Of a DNA stretch of 64,000 nucleotides, positions 37,667 to 47,838 are shown piece after piece. Both the position numbers and the translations under genes were made by a program. The first letter of the stretch is position 1; each line of letters opens with the position of its first letter. The notes under the pieces were generated by a model that worked only from the letters and a program-made list of their open reading frames with translations, was not told the DNA's origin and searched no databases. The stretch comes from Xestospongia bergquistia (taxonomy: Eukaryota > Porifera > Demospongiae > Haplosclerida > Petrosiidae): assembly GCA_963965975.1 (NCBI GenBank), contig OZ014417.1:6940821-7004820 (forward strand), written 5' to 3'.

Positions 37667-38724
37667 ATGATCTCTTATCTATTACTTTTACTACTACTAC
37701 TACTACTAATACTACTACTACTACAAAGAGGTACGTAATTTGTAAGGTGAATCCCTCAGTTGTATATATTAACACATCTAGTACTTGTAGATGGTTGTAA
37801 TGAAGGAGCCCTTCAACATAGCTCCATGAATGCTGATATACTACAGAATCGTAGTGGAGGTCAGTAGAAATATATTTGTGCTAAACCAGGCTCTAATTAA
37901 TGGAGTGAAAATGAAGCTAGAGTAGCTTGTTATCAAATGGGAATGTCATGGCAAGAAGGATCAGGCATTGTAGATGTACTAATTTCCTTAATTAAAAGGT
38001 TTATCCTCTACTCTGATATAGGATTAAAAATTGCTCAGACCAATTCGAACAAATTTCTTTACAAAAACTTTTCTTGTTCTGGATTAGAGGAAAAACTCAT
38101 AAATTGTTCATCTGATGACCATACTTTTTATTATTGCTACTACTGGATAAATAATCATAAAAGATATGCATATGCAACAACAAAATGCAAGGAAGGTATA
38201 CTATATCAATAATCATTTTTTTCAAATATATATTTTTATAGCTAATCAGTTTTGTACATCTGGAAGTCTGTCATTAATAGATAAAATTTTGAAAATCTGT
38301 GTATTTGGTCAATGACACACACTCTCTGGTAATACTCGGACATTAGCTCAGGCATAAGTAGCTTGTAGACAACTGCAACTGGGAGGAAATCCGATTGGTA
38401 TGATTATCAGCATTTGAGACCAGTAATTGTTTTTAAAATAATTTTATATATAGGAGTTAAAAACACACTTGTATCTAATGAGGAGTCCATTCCAGTAATG
38501 ACTGCTTACTTTAGCTGCAATGGTACTGAGAATGACTTTAGAAAATGTACAACACATAGGATCTCAAGATGTGATATGAAGTCAAATTTACTGAAGCCAG
38601 GACTTACCTGTGGAGGTAATCTTTGTCTATCTTAAACTTTCAAAAATATGACATATATAGTTTACTTCTATAGCGAGCCCTCCTAAGAATCTATTGACTG
38701 ATTCACTGAATTTCTCAGTGTATA

Positions 38725-39777
38725 TGTTACAGTAAGATTGTCTAAATAGGGATTTTGTGAAATCCCTGAAACTTTCAGGGAATTTGTGAAATCACTATCA
38801 GCATAATGAGCGGAGTTCTTCTATTGCTGAACAAATTTGAGTCCCACTGTCCAGTCCTGGGTGTTGTTGTCACTCATCCAAGCCACCAGAATGTCAATGT
38901 TTGCTCTTTCAACAGAACCCTGACAACAACACCTGTAGTCTTGGGACATTTCCTCTTCTCTTGACATGCAACACAGTAGGACTTGAAGAGTTCAACAGCA
39001 TCTGTTGTGATGTTGGCATACTTTTGTCTAAGATGTTTCATCATCCTGTCATGACCACAGTGGCCAGTTGCAATGTGAGCTTTGCTGATGATGTCGTAGG
39101 TGCTATTACAACACATTAAAGGAAGTGTGAACTGCTCTGAACTATGTATAATAAATCCACAGAGTAGACATCAAAGCTATGGATGTGATTACACAGATTT
39201 CTTTGATTGCAAAAACTATTGACACCTCTCCCTGTGTAAGACTACATTAAAGGAAGTATTAACTGCTCTAAGACTACATTAAAGGAAGTATTAAAGATAA
39301 TGTATTAAAAAGGAAGTATTAACTGCTCTAAGACTACATTAAAGGAAGTATTAAAGATAAAGTATTAAAAAGGAAGTATTAACTGCTCTAAGACTACATT
39401 AAAAGAAGTATTAAAGGAGGTATAAACTGCTCTGAACTATGATAAATCCTCAGAGTAGTAATCAAAGCTGTGGTATTATTTCCAGCTGAATTACTGTTCC
39501 ATGAAAATCTGTAATAAAGAATTGTGTACAGATATTAAAACTAATCATTTATTTATGAATAAACTTCCTTACAATACTTAAACAATGCTGAATTTCTACC
39601 AATATATCACATTCAGTGATTTTGCAAAATAACAAGAGCCTCATTTCAGTGATTTCATGAAATCACTAGAGTTTTTAGTGAATTTATGAAGTCCCTAAGT
39701 GAAATAGTGATTTCACAAACTCCCTGAAAGTTTCAGGGATTTCACAAAATCCCTATTTAGACAATCTTACTGTAACA
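38725..39777. mobile_element. Ginger-like DNA transposon derivative, non-autonomous (copy A)
   Basis: 1053 bp with terminal inverted repeats of about 75 bp starting TGTTACAGTAAGATTGTC, one mismatch between ends. It is flanked by a 4-bp duplication TATA, and the length of the empty site in paralogous FN3 exons supports this. On the minus strand (about 39116-38880) it encodes an H2C2 zinc-binding segment (HIATGHCGHDRM, CVACQEKRKCPKTTG). This is followed in another frame by ILVAWMSDNNTQDWTVGLKF, wording typical of KRBA2/Ginger2-type integrases. The catalytic core between them is deleted, so it cannot move on its own. A 60-bp tandem repeat lies inside. Confidence 0.8.
39238..39420. repeat. 60-bp tandem repeat, three copies, inside the Ginger-like element
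   Basis: Unit contains AAGGAAGTATTAACTGCTCT then AAGACTACATTAAAGG and GTATTAAAGATAA. The sister element at 59154-60146 has one unit fewer, which exactly accounts for the 60 bp length difference between the two elements. Confidence 0.8.
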
Positions 39778-40333
39778 TATATACAATGGAATTATAATAT
39801 GACAAATGACACAGTACATTTTAATGTTTACTGTACTACTATAAAACAACAATAAAGCACAAGATATTCTAAGACAGTATTATATAATGATAACAATACT
39901 TTAAATAAATCTATTACTGGTCTATTACCTAATACTACATACACATGTTGTGTATTAACAGTAACATCATATGAAGAGAGTAAACCAGTATGTCAAAATA
40001 TCACTACTACTAATGTAATGAGTACATAATTATACTGTATATAATTATTTGATACACACATAGAAAAGAACAAAATGACAATTATTTAATGTAATAATTT
40101 TGTTCCTTAAAGGTAGCATGTCGTTTATATAATACATACACATATATATAATTATGCATCAAGAGTTATTGTGACAACCGTTACTAACTGTTAAAATAAC
40201 TCAGTTTGCTAATCTAACAAATGAATATACAGTAATGAGTATGCACTCTTCCTTTGTCCAAAATGGTTGTTTATTTAATAATGTTTGAGTGATTTCATTT
40301 GTTTACACACCACTCACATGTCACCACTATCAT

Positions 40334-40806
40334 AATATCTAGTGTCACCATGACAACTGGTACTCCTGATACCACATCTCAGTCCTGTGATCCATGTACA
40401 CTTAATTCAACATGTATACAAACACCTCCTCCTATTGTAAATAGTAATACATCTACTAGTAGTGCTTCATGGGTTGGTGGTACACTGGTGGGTATAGTGA
40501 GTGGTGTTCTTGTAATGATCATAGTGTGGGTGATAATGACAGTGGTTAGCAAAAGAAGTCAATAATTGATAGGAAAAGAAACAAAGAAAGGTTTTGTATG
40601 ACCATTATTATTGAATGTTTATCAGTTATATTTTTAGACCACATGATGATGGGCAACAACTAAACGTTGGAGGTCTTGATAATCCATCATATGAGCAAAT
40701 CATCAAACAAAATACGCAATCCAATGGTAACACTCAAGACACTGATTTTCAAATGGAAGGAATGTACTCATTAGCTAATAATGAACAAGTTGGAGAAAGT
40801 CTGTAT
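40334..40806 (+). pseudogene. Damaged type II anchor and tail module
   Basis: Contains the Cys-rich stem (TPDTTSQSCDPCTLNSTC), TM helix (GVLVMIIVWVIMTVV) and, after an intron, tail wording LDNPSYEQI. The acceptor before the stem is altered, one base is missing in the basic stop-transfer (SKRSQ then stop), and the tail is cut internally before joining a type I anchor exon. Confidence 0.65.
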
Positions 40807-40813
40807 AATGACA

Positions 40814-41076
40814 GTGTATATTAATTCCACTACAAATGCTGATACAGCCACAACATTTACATTAATTAGTGGTATAGTTACTATTATTATTACTAGTAGT
40901 ATTATTACTGCTATTACAATGACAGGAATGTTCTTGTACTGTCAAAGATCTATAAAGAATAAAGTAAAATCCACTACTCAAGAAACTACACCTCCTATGA
41001 ATTGTGATAAAGTTAAAGCTCAAGGTTTCAATATTTCAGTTTCTGATAATCCAGCTTATGGTCCAATATATAATTA
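40814..41076 (+). pseudogene. Orphan type I anchor exon with NPAY tail
   Basis: Open from VYINSTTNADT through a TM helix (IVTIIITSSIITAITMTGMFLY) to the end SDNPAYGPIYN. The acceptor-like ATGACAG is kept, but the upstream exons belong to a pseudogene and the junction at about 40806 comes from recombination with a type II tail exon. It could serve as a donor of tail sequence. Confidence 0.6.
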
Positions 41077-41514
41077 AAATGTCTTATTATTATGACAGAT
41101 TTAATAATTTCAATACTCATTTGTTATGCTGAACTCATTTGTTGATAGCATGCTAACATATTTATTCCTGACTTTGTGCAAAACTTTTAATATTACTTTT
41201 TTAATCTAGTTGTTAGGTCATTGTTTACATTTATTGTATGCTCAGCTTCCATAAAAATAAAGGTAACTTTAAAGGTAAAGTGATGTTAGAAGGAAAGGGT
41301 GTAGTACTTGTACATGATCTGTGGGACAGCTGCAAGAAATTCTGCTGGCTACAACTATTCATGTATAGAAGGATGGTTGGATGCATAACTTTAAAGTTTA
41401 TAGATGATAAACAGAGATATTGATGATGTGAATGAACTATTCTTTTATGACGATACGTCTTACTCTAATGTTGTTTCTTGTATTTCTGGTAAATTAAATT
41501 AAGTAATATTTTAT

Positions 41515-41670
41515 TAAAAATGTTGTATTAGGTTACAAATACCTCTTAATGGATATGTTCTACCAAATTTGTACATTTGTCAATGGCAAACACTCTGTGG
41601 TAATGCTTGGACATTAACTCAGAGAAGGGAGGGAGCTTGTAGACAACTAGGAAGTAATCCAGTTGATAAA
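41515..41670 (+). pseudogene. Relic SRCR2 first-half exon
   Basis: Reads CQWQTLCGNAWTLTQRREGACRQ-like wording but lacks the normal exon start and donor. Close to the relics at 30640 and 45240. Confidence 0.55.
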
Positions 41671-41989
41671 AGCATCACATTATTTTAATTTATTTGCAGT
41701 ATGATCACAGTGGTTAAATATTCTAGAAAAAAAAACACCAGATGTTTCATTCCTGTGTTTGATATATTTTTCATTTTACTAGAGAAAAGAGCTCTTTTAA
41801 AGACTACCCAGCTGGCAGATTTTTTATTACTGATATAACATACATCTTAATTTCAAATAACAGTAATATATTGTGAAGTTAAGTGTACTCATGTTAATAC
41901 TAATTTAATATAATCATTTTTAATGGCTGTGATGACTTTGGTGTTTACCAATATATAGTAATCTAGGATATCTGGTCATTATTAATTAG

Positions 41990-42456
41990 TGAAAACACTA
42001 GAACTTCTTTACAACTAAAGTGGAAATACAATACCGACATAATAAAACATGCTTTCAGTTTCAATGTATCCATTGTACACTATAAAAAAAGTAGAGAACA
42101 ACAGAACTATTATAAATCTGTGTTACATATAATAACAATATTGTCACTAAATCTATTACTGGTCTATTACCTAATACTACATACACATGTTGTGTATTAG
42201 CAGTAACATCATATAGAGACAGTAAACCAGTATGTCAAAATATCACTACTGTTAATAAAAAAAGTGAATTTTATGATATAATTAATTACTGTGTTCCTCT
42301 TTGTCAGCAGGCACTGACAGTGATTGTACTAGTAACACCTCATCTCTTACTAAAATTATATCATGGGTTATTGGTTTATTTATGGATATAGTAAATTGTA
42401 CACTCATAATGTTAATAATGCTGATCCTCATAGTGATAACGAAAGGAAAGTCATAA
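41990..42456 (+). pseudogene. Decayed FN3 (type b) plus type III anchor
   Basis: Carries the shared one-base loss before the SITGLLPNT stretch and further changes. The anchor exon after CTCTTTGTCAGCAG is still open to KGKS. Confidence 0.55.
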
Positions 42457-43225
42457 ATCAGAAATAAAATAAACAATAAGTATATACAGACAATCATATA
42501 TACTTCACATTATCATTTGTTTATTAATAATGCTTTATTTTATATATAAATTGTTTACATATTAATACTTCACATGTGATATGTGTTGTTTTGGTATGAT
42601 CATTGTTACTTAATGTTATTAGTTGTCTACAATTAGAGATCGTTTCAACATATTTATAAGTTGTGCTCAATAACATGACCTTTTTATTAGACACATTAAT
42701 TTTATATGAATTATGTGTCAATCAATCTATTTAAGGTCATAACATTTGTTGATTTTGCTTATCTTACCATGTTCACAGTTGATGTTTAATATATTTCATG
42801 TTTATGTTAGAACTAATCATAACTTGAGGTTGATTCTGTCATTACAAAATGTTATTGTATATCATATAATAAGTCCAGTAGTACTTTGATAATGATCTAT
42901 GAAGTGTCTATTAAAGTAATAAGTATTGACAATCATGAATACAATGCTAAATGATTTTTATTTGCTTGTTTTGTTTCAATTTTGATAATCTAAGATAAAA
43001 ATGAGACAATTATCATTAAGGTATATTTATCTATCTGTCAACATTTGTTGAATTTATCATTCTCACGTGTACAGAGTACAAAATTATGCTTATTGATGCT
43101 ATGTTAAAACAACTGATGCATGAACTCATTATTACATCATTGTATATTTTGTATTAGTACGTACTAAGAGTGCCTTAACAAGTTTATTGCTTACATGACA
43201 GCAGGTAAAGAAAAGTAACTTCATT

Positions 43226-44798
43226 ATGATTTCTTGTCTATTTTTACTACTATTACTACGAGGAGGTGAGTAATTTGTAAGTTCTCAGTTTAATTTAATA
43301 GCACATCTAGTACTTGTAGATAGTAGTTGTAAGGAAGGAGAGCTTAGACACAACTCCACAAATAGTGATATACTACAGATCTGTAGTGAAAGTGAATGGA
43401 AGTATATTTGTGCTAAACCTAATGAATGGAGTGAAAATGAAGCTAGAGTGGCTTGTTATCAAATGGGAATGGTATGGGAAGAAGGTTCAGGTATTGTACT
43501 TGTACTAATTTTCTTAATTAAAGGTTTATTCTCTACTAAGAAATAGAATTAATAACTTGGAGTTATTTAGGAATATTTTATTCTAAAAACCTTTCTTGTT
43601 CTGGATTAGAAGAAAAACTCATAAACTGTTCAATTGATGATTACGAAAATATCTGTTACTACTATGAAAATGGTTATTACTATTATTATGCAACAGCTAA
43701 ATGCATTGATGGTATACCATATCGCCAATCAATCTTGTGCAAATATATATTTATATTTATAGCTAATCCATCCTATATATCTGGAAGTCTTTCATTTGTA
43801 GACAAAATTTTGAAAATCTGTGTATTTGGTCAATGGCACACTCTCTGTGGTAATACTTGGACATTAGGTCAGGCAAAAGTAGCTTGTAGACAACTGGGAA
43901 GAAATCCAATTGGTATGATTATCAAAATTTGAAACTAGTAATTGTTTTAAAAACAATGTTATATAGGAGCTATAAGCACATTTGTATCTAGTAAAGAATT
44001 CGTTCCAATAATGAATGCTTATTTTATTTGCAATAGTACTGAGAATGACTTTAGAGAATGCACAATATATAGTAACTCAAAATGTGATATAAAATCAAGT
44101 TTACTAAAACCTGGACTTACCTGTGGAGGTATACTTTGACTACTTTCAAAAATATGAAATGTATTTTTTCTTTCTTTAGTGATCCCTCCTGAGAATCTAT
44201 TGACGTATTCACTGAACATTTTAGTACAAATACAATGGAATTATAATATGACAAATGACACAGTACATTTTAATGTTTACTGTACTACTATAAAACAACA
44301 ACAAAGCACAAGATATTCTAAAACAGTATTATATAATGATAACAATACTGTTAATACATTTATTACTGGTCTATTACCTAATACTAGATACACATGTTGT
44401 GTATTAGCAGTAACATTATATGGAGAGAGTGAACCAGTATGTCAAAATATCACTACTACTAATACAAAAAGTAATTAATATTATGTTTACATGTAAATCA
44501 GTTTATCTATCTCATTTGTTCTCCTACAATGACAGTGTATATTAATTCCACTACAAATGCTGATACAATCACTACATTTACATTAATTGGTGATATAGTT
44601 ACTATTATTATTACTAGTAGTAGTATTACTGCTATTACAATGACAGGAATGTTCTTGTACTGTCAAAGATCTATAAAGAATAAAGTAAAATCCACTACTC
44701 AAGAAACTACACCTCCTATGAATTGTGATAAAGTTAAAGCTCAAGGTTTCAATATTTCAGTTTCTGATAATCCAGCTTATGGTCCAATATATAATTAA
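43226..44798 (+). CDS. SRCR-FN3 receptor copy 6, type I anchor with NPAY tail, intact
   Basis: Exons 43226-43265, 43320-43490, 43541-43711, 43763-43912, 43967-44128, 44180-44470 and 44536-44798 join in phase 1 and encode 415 residues: signal peptide, SRCR1 (SSCKEGELRHN to YATAKCID), SRCR2, FN3 (IPPENLLTYSLNILVQIQW), TM (IVTIIITSSSITAITMTGMFLY) and a 45-residue tail ending SDNPAYGPIYN. The first Cys of SRCR2 is Tyr here (PSYISGS instead of PSCISGS), which should leave one cysteine unpaired or break a disulfide. The donor after FN3 is the weak GTAATT; reading through gives a stop two codons later and a soluble form. NPxY motifs bind PTB domains and endocytic adaptors in known receptors. Confidence 0.85.
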
Positions 44799-45239
44799 AA
44801 TGTCTTATTATTATGACAGATTTAATAATTTCAATACTCATTTGTTATGCTGAACTCATTTGTTGATAGCATGCTAACATATTTATTCCTGACTTTGTGC
44901 AAAACTTTTAATATTATCTTTTAATCTAGTTGTTAGGTCATTGTTTACATTTATTGCATGTTCAGCTTCCATAAAAATAAAGGTACCTTTAAAGGTAAGG
45001 TGATGTTAGGGAGAAAGTATTCGTAAATTATCTGTGGGACAGCTCCAAGACATTCTGTTGGCTACAACTATTCATGTATAGAAGGATGGTTGGATGCATA
45101 ACTTTAAAGTTTATAGATGAAAAACAGAGATGTTGATGATGTGAATGAACTATTCTTTTATGATGTTAAGTTTTAATCTACTGTTGTTTCTTGTATTTCT
45201 GGTAAATTAAATTAAGTAATATTTAATTGAAAATGTTGT

Positions 45240-45390
45240 ATTAGGTTACAAATACCTCTTAATGGATATGTTCTACCAAATTTGTACATTTGTTCAATGG
45301 CAAACTCTCTGTGGTAATGCTTGGACATTAACTCAGTGAAGGGAGGGAGTTTGTAGACAACTAAGAAATAATCCAGTTGATAAAAGCATC
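45240..45390 (+). pseudogene. Relic SRCR2 first-half exon
   Basis: Third version of the relic. It reads QWQTLCGNAWTL and then a stop in CTCAGTGAAGG. Confidence 0.55.
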
Positions 45391-45711
45391 ACATTATTTT
45401 AATTTATTTGCAGTATGATCACAGTGGTTAAATATTCTAGAAAGAAGAACACCAGATGATTCATTTCCTGTGGTTAATATGTTTTTCATTTTACTAGAGA
45501 AAAGAGCTCTTTTAAAGACTACCCAGCTGGCAGACTCTTTATTACTGATATAACATACATCTCAATTTCAAATAACAGTAATATATTGTGAAGTTAAGTG
45601 TACTCATATTAATACTAATTTAATATAATCATTTTTTATGGCTGTGATGACTTTGGTGTTTACCATTATATAGTAATCTAGGATATCTGGTCATTATTAA
45701 TTAGTGAAAAC

Positions 45712-46163
45712 ACTAGAACTTCTTTACAACTAAAGTGGAAATACAATACCGACATAATAAAACATGCTTTCAGTTTCAATGTATCCATTGTACACTGTGA
45801 TAACTGTAGAGAACAACAGAACTATTATAAATCTGTGTTACATATGATAACAATATTGTTAATACATGGTCTATTACCTAATACTACATACACATGTTGT
45901 GTATTAGCAGTAACATCACATGGAGAGATTAAACCAGTATGTCAAAATATCATTACTATTAATGACAAAAGCGAGTTTTATGATATAATTAAGTACTGTG
46001 TTCCTCTTTGTCAGCAGGCACTGACAGTGATTGTACTAGTAACACCTCATCTCTTACTAACACTATATCATGGGTTACTGATTTATTTATGGATATAGTA
46101 AATTGTACACTCATAATGTTAATAATGCTGACCCTCATAGTGATAATGAAAGGAAAGTCATAA
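45712..46163 (+). pseudogene. Decayed FN3 (type b) plus type III anchor
   Basis: Has a deletion of the NTSIT wording (TTAATACATGGTCTATTACC) besides the shared frameshift. Anchor exon open to KGKS. Confidence 0.55.
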
Positions 46164-46209
46164 ATCAGAAATAAAATAAACAATAAGTATATACAGACAA
46201 TCATATATA

Positions 46210-47102
46210 CCGTAGTTTCTCTAAAAATTCGTCTGGTAAGATTTCGTTGCAATAATTTTAGAATGAATTTTTAGAGATCAAAAAGAAAAATTATTTGTCT
46301 TTAATTATTATTTGGACGAAATTAGAGAATATACCGTATGTATTTATTGTCAAATTTAATAAAATGGCGGTTCTTCGTGTGGAGAGTGTAGTTAGAGGTT
46401 ACCATCGGTACAAAGATGTCTGGCTGCCCCAAATAGGAGATTCTTTCGACTTAACCATCGAAGAAGACAACCGTCATGATCGGTACGCTGTTGCTACGAT
46501 GGTCAACGAAGAAATTGTAGGACATGTTCCACGGGAGTTTTCAAGAATTGTATATTATTTTATCCAAAGAGTGACTGGCAGACGCAAACGAAGCATTACA
46601 GATATGAAAGGTCTAGAAATCCCCTGTATTTATGAATTCAGCTCACAGAAGAAGAAAATAGTTAAGATGAAGAAACTACTAAGGCGAATTGCCAATGACA
46701 CAAATGTAGAGATGCAGATATTGTGATTATTAATTTATTTGTCATAATAGAATATAATTTTAATAAATTAGTGACAATCCAAAAATCACATTGCAGGTGT
46801 TAATCAGATTCATCGTCATCTTGGTCAGTCTCCTCGTCACTACTAAAAAATCTAGATGTTGGCAAACCACTGAGTAACATTAAAAAATTAGGTTAACCTT
46901 ACCTGGCCAAGACATTTCAGAACAGCAGAACTACCGACCACGTGCTCCTGACGATTGACGAAATTAGAGAAGGTCGGACGAAATTAGAGCACGTGTTGTC
47001 ACAATTTTCAAAACGAATAATTAGAGTATATTTGATAACAAAATATGAAAATAATTATTTATTAACGAAATTGGAATAACGAATTTTTAGAGAAACTACG
47101 GG
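46210..47102. mobile_element. Inverted-repeat element carrying a HIRAN gene
   Basis: 893 bp with terminal inverted repeats CCGTAGTTTCTCTAAAAATT and its complement at the right end, flanked by a probable TA duplication. Paralogous sites without the insert (ATATATACTTCACATTATC at about 42495 and 51930) give the empty-site sequence. Subterminal copies of ACGAAATTAGAG-like words sit near both ends. It encodes an intact HIRAN protein on the plus strand. On the minus strand just beyond it lies a possible acidic tail (SSDEETDQDDDESD then stop, 46802-46845) that may be a transposase remnant. No transposase is present, so it is non-autonomous. Confidence 0.8.
46364..46726 (+). CDS. HIRAN-domain protein encoded in a mobile element
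   Basis: Single-exon frame of 120 residues starting in context AAAATGG, richer in G+C and more varied in codons than the surrounding array. Wording typical of HIRAN domains runs RVESVVRGYHRYKDVWLP, IGDSFDLTIEEDNRHDRYAV, then EIVGHVPREFSRIV. A basic C-terminal part follows (VTGRRKRSI, KKKIVKMKKLLRRI). HIRAN domains bind 3' DNA ends in HLTF-type helicases; stand-alone copies similar to this one occur, from memory, in many invertebrate predictions. An upstream in-frame Met (46295) adds 23 residues inside the element's left end and is less likely. The open frame in a sequence flanked by relics suggests recent arrival or a useful function for the element. Confidence 0.75.
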   Translation: MAVLRVESVVRGYHRYKDVWLPQIGDSFDLTIEEDNRHDRYAVATMVNEEIVGHVPREFSRIVYYFIQRVTGRRKRSITDMKGLEIPCIYEFSSQKKKIVKMKKLLRRIANDTNVEMQIL

Positions 47103-47838
47103 TACTTCACATTATCACTTGTTTATTAATAATGTTTTATTTTATATATAAATCGTTTACATATTAATACTTCACATGTGATATGTGTTGTTTCTTGAAT
47201 GTTTTGATCACTGTTACTTAATATTATTAGTTGTCTACAATTAGAGATCATTTCAACATATTTATTATCACAAAGTCGTGCTTAATAACATGACCTTTTA
47301 ATTAGACACATTTATATGAACTATGTGTCAATCTATTTAAGGTCATAACATTTGTTGATTTTGCTTATCTTACCATGTTCACAGTTGATGTTTAATATAT
47401 TTCATGTTTATATTAGAACTAATCATAACTTGAGATTGATTCTGTCATTACAAAATGTTATTGTATATCATATAATAAGTCCAGTAGTACTTTGATAATG
47501 ATCTATGAAGTGTCTATTAAAGTAATAAGTATTGACAATCATGAATACAATGCTAAATGATTTTTATTTGCTTGTTTTGTTTCAATTTTGATAATCTAAA
47601 GATAAAAAATGAGACAATTATCATTAAGGTATATCTATCTATCTGTCAACATTTGTTGACTTTATTATTCTCATGTGTACAGAGTGCAAAATTATGCTTA
47701 TTGATGCTATGTTAAAACAACTGATGCATGAACTCATTATTACATCATTATATATTTTGCATTAGTAAGTGTTAAAAGTGCCTTAACAAGTTTATTGTTT
47801 AAGTGTACAGGCAGCAGTTAAAGAAAAGTAACTTCATT
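47103..47838 (+). promoter_or_regulatory. Conserved upstream block of receptor copy 7
   Basis: About 700 bp with the same ordered words as before copies 1, 2, 3, 6, 9 and 12, ending GTGCCTTAACAAGTTTATTG and GCAGTTAAAGAAAAGTAACTTC just before the start codon. Likely contains the promoter and 5' UTR. High identity may also simply reflect recent duplication. Confidence 0.45.

Larger units (their letters stand above)
37667..40030 (+). pseudogene. SRCR-FN3 receptor copy 5, pseudogene split by a transposon
   Basis: Start exon 37667-37730 has a signal peptide lengthened by a CTA repeat. The first SRCR1 exon has stops (CAGTAGAAA and AATTAATGG) and a Cys-to-Arg change. The SRCR2 exon carries TGA for the Trp of GQWH and TAA in QAKVA. 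The FN3 exon is split near its Q-I-Q-W motif by the element at 38725-39777 and resumes at 39782 with a further stop (CAACAATAA). Copy 11 is its duplicate and shares the SRCR2 stops and the insertion, so the copy was already dead before the block duplicated. Confidence 0.85.
41077..43225 (+). other. Array spacer between copies 5 and 6
   Basis: Holds a relic SRCR exon (41515-41670), a decayed FN3 plus type III anchor (41990-42456) and the conserved upstream block (about 42620-43225). Confidence 0.6.
44799..46209 (+). other. Array spacer after copy 6
   Basis: Holds a relic SRCR exon (45240-45390) and a decayed FN3 plus type III anchor (45712-46163), in the same order as after copies 2 and 5. 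It ends at the insertion of the HIRAN-bearing element. Confidence 0.6.

Noticed and set aside
38874..39119. Plus-strand 72-codon frame inside the Ginger-like element
   Set aside because: It is the antisense of the H2C2 integrase wording, which reads sensibly only on the minus strand.
25980..46163. Type III anchor read in the frame ALTVIVLVTPHLLLTL
   Set aside because: Hydrophobic and open, but in most copies the phase 1 splice (GTGAGT to CTTTGTCAG) selects the other frame ending in TLIMLIMLILIVI and KGKS. The first frame fits only copy 8, which uses a different upstream donor.
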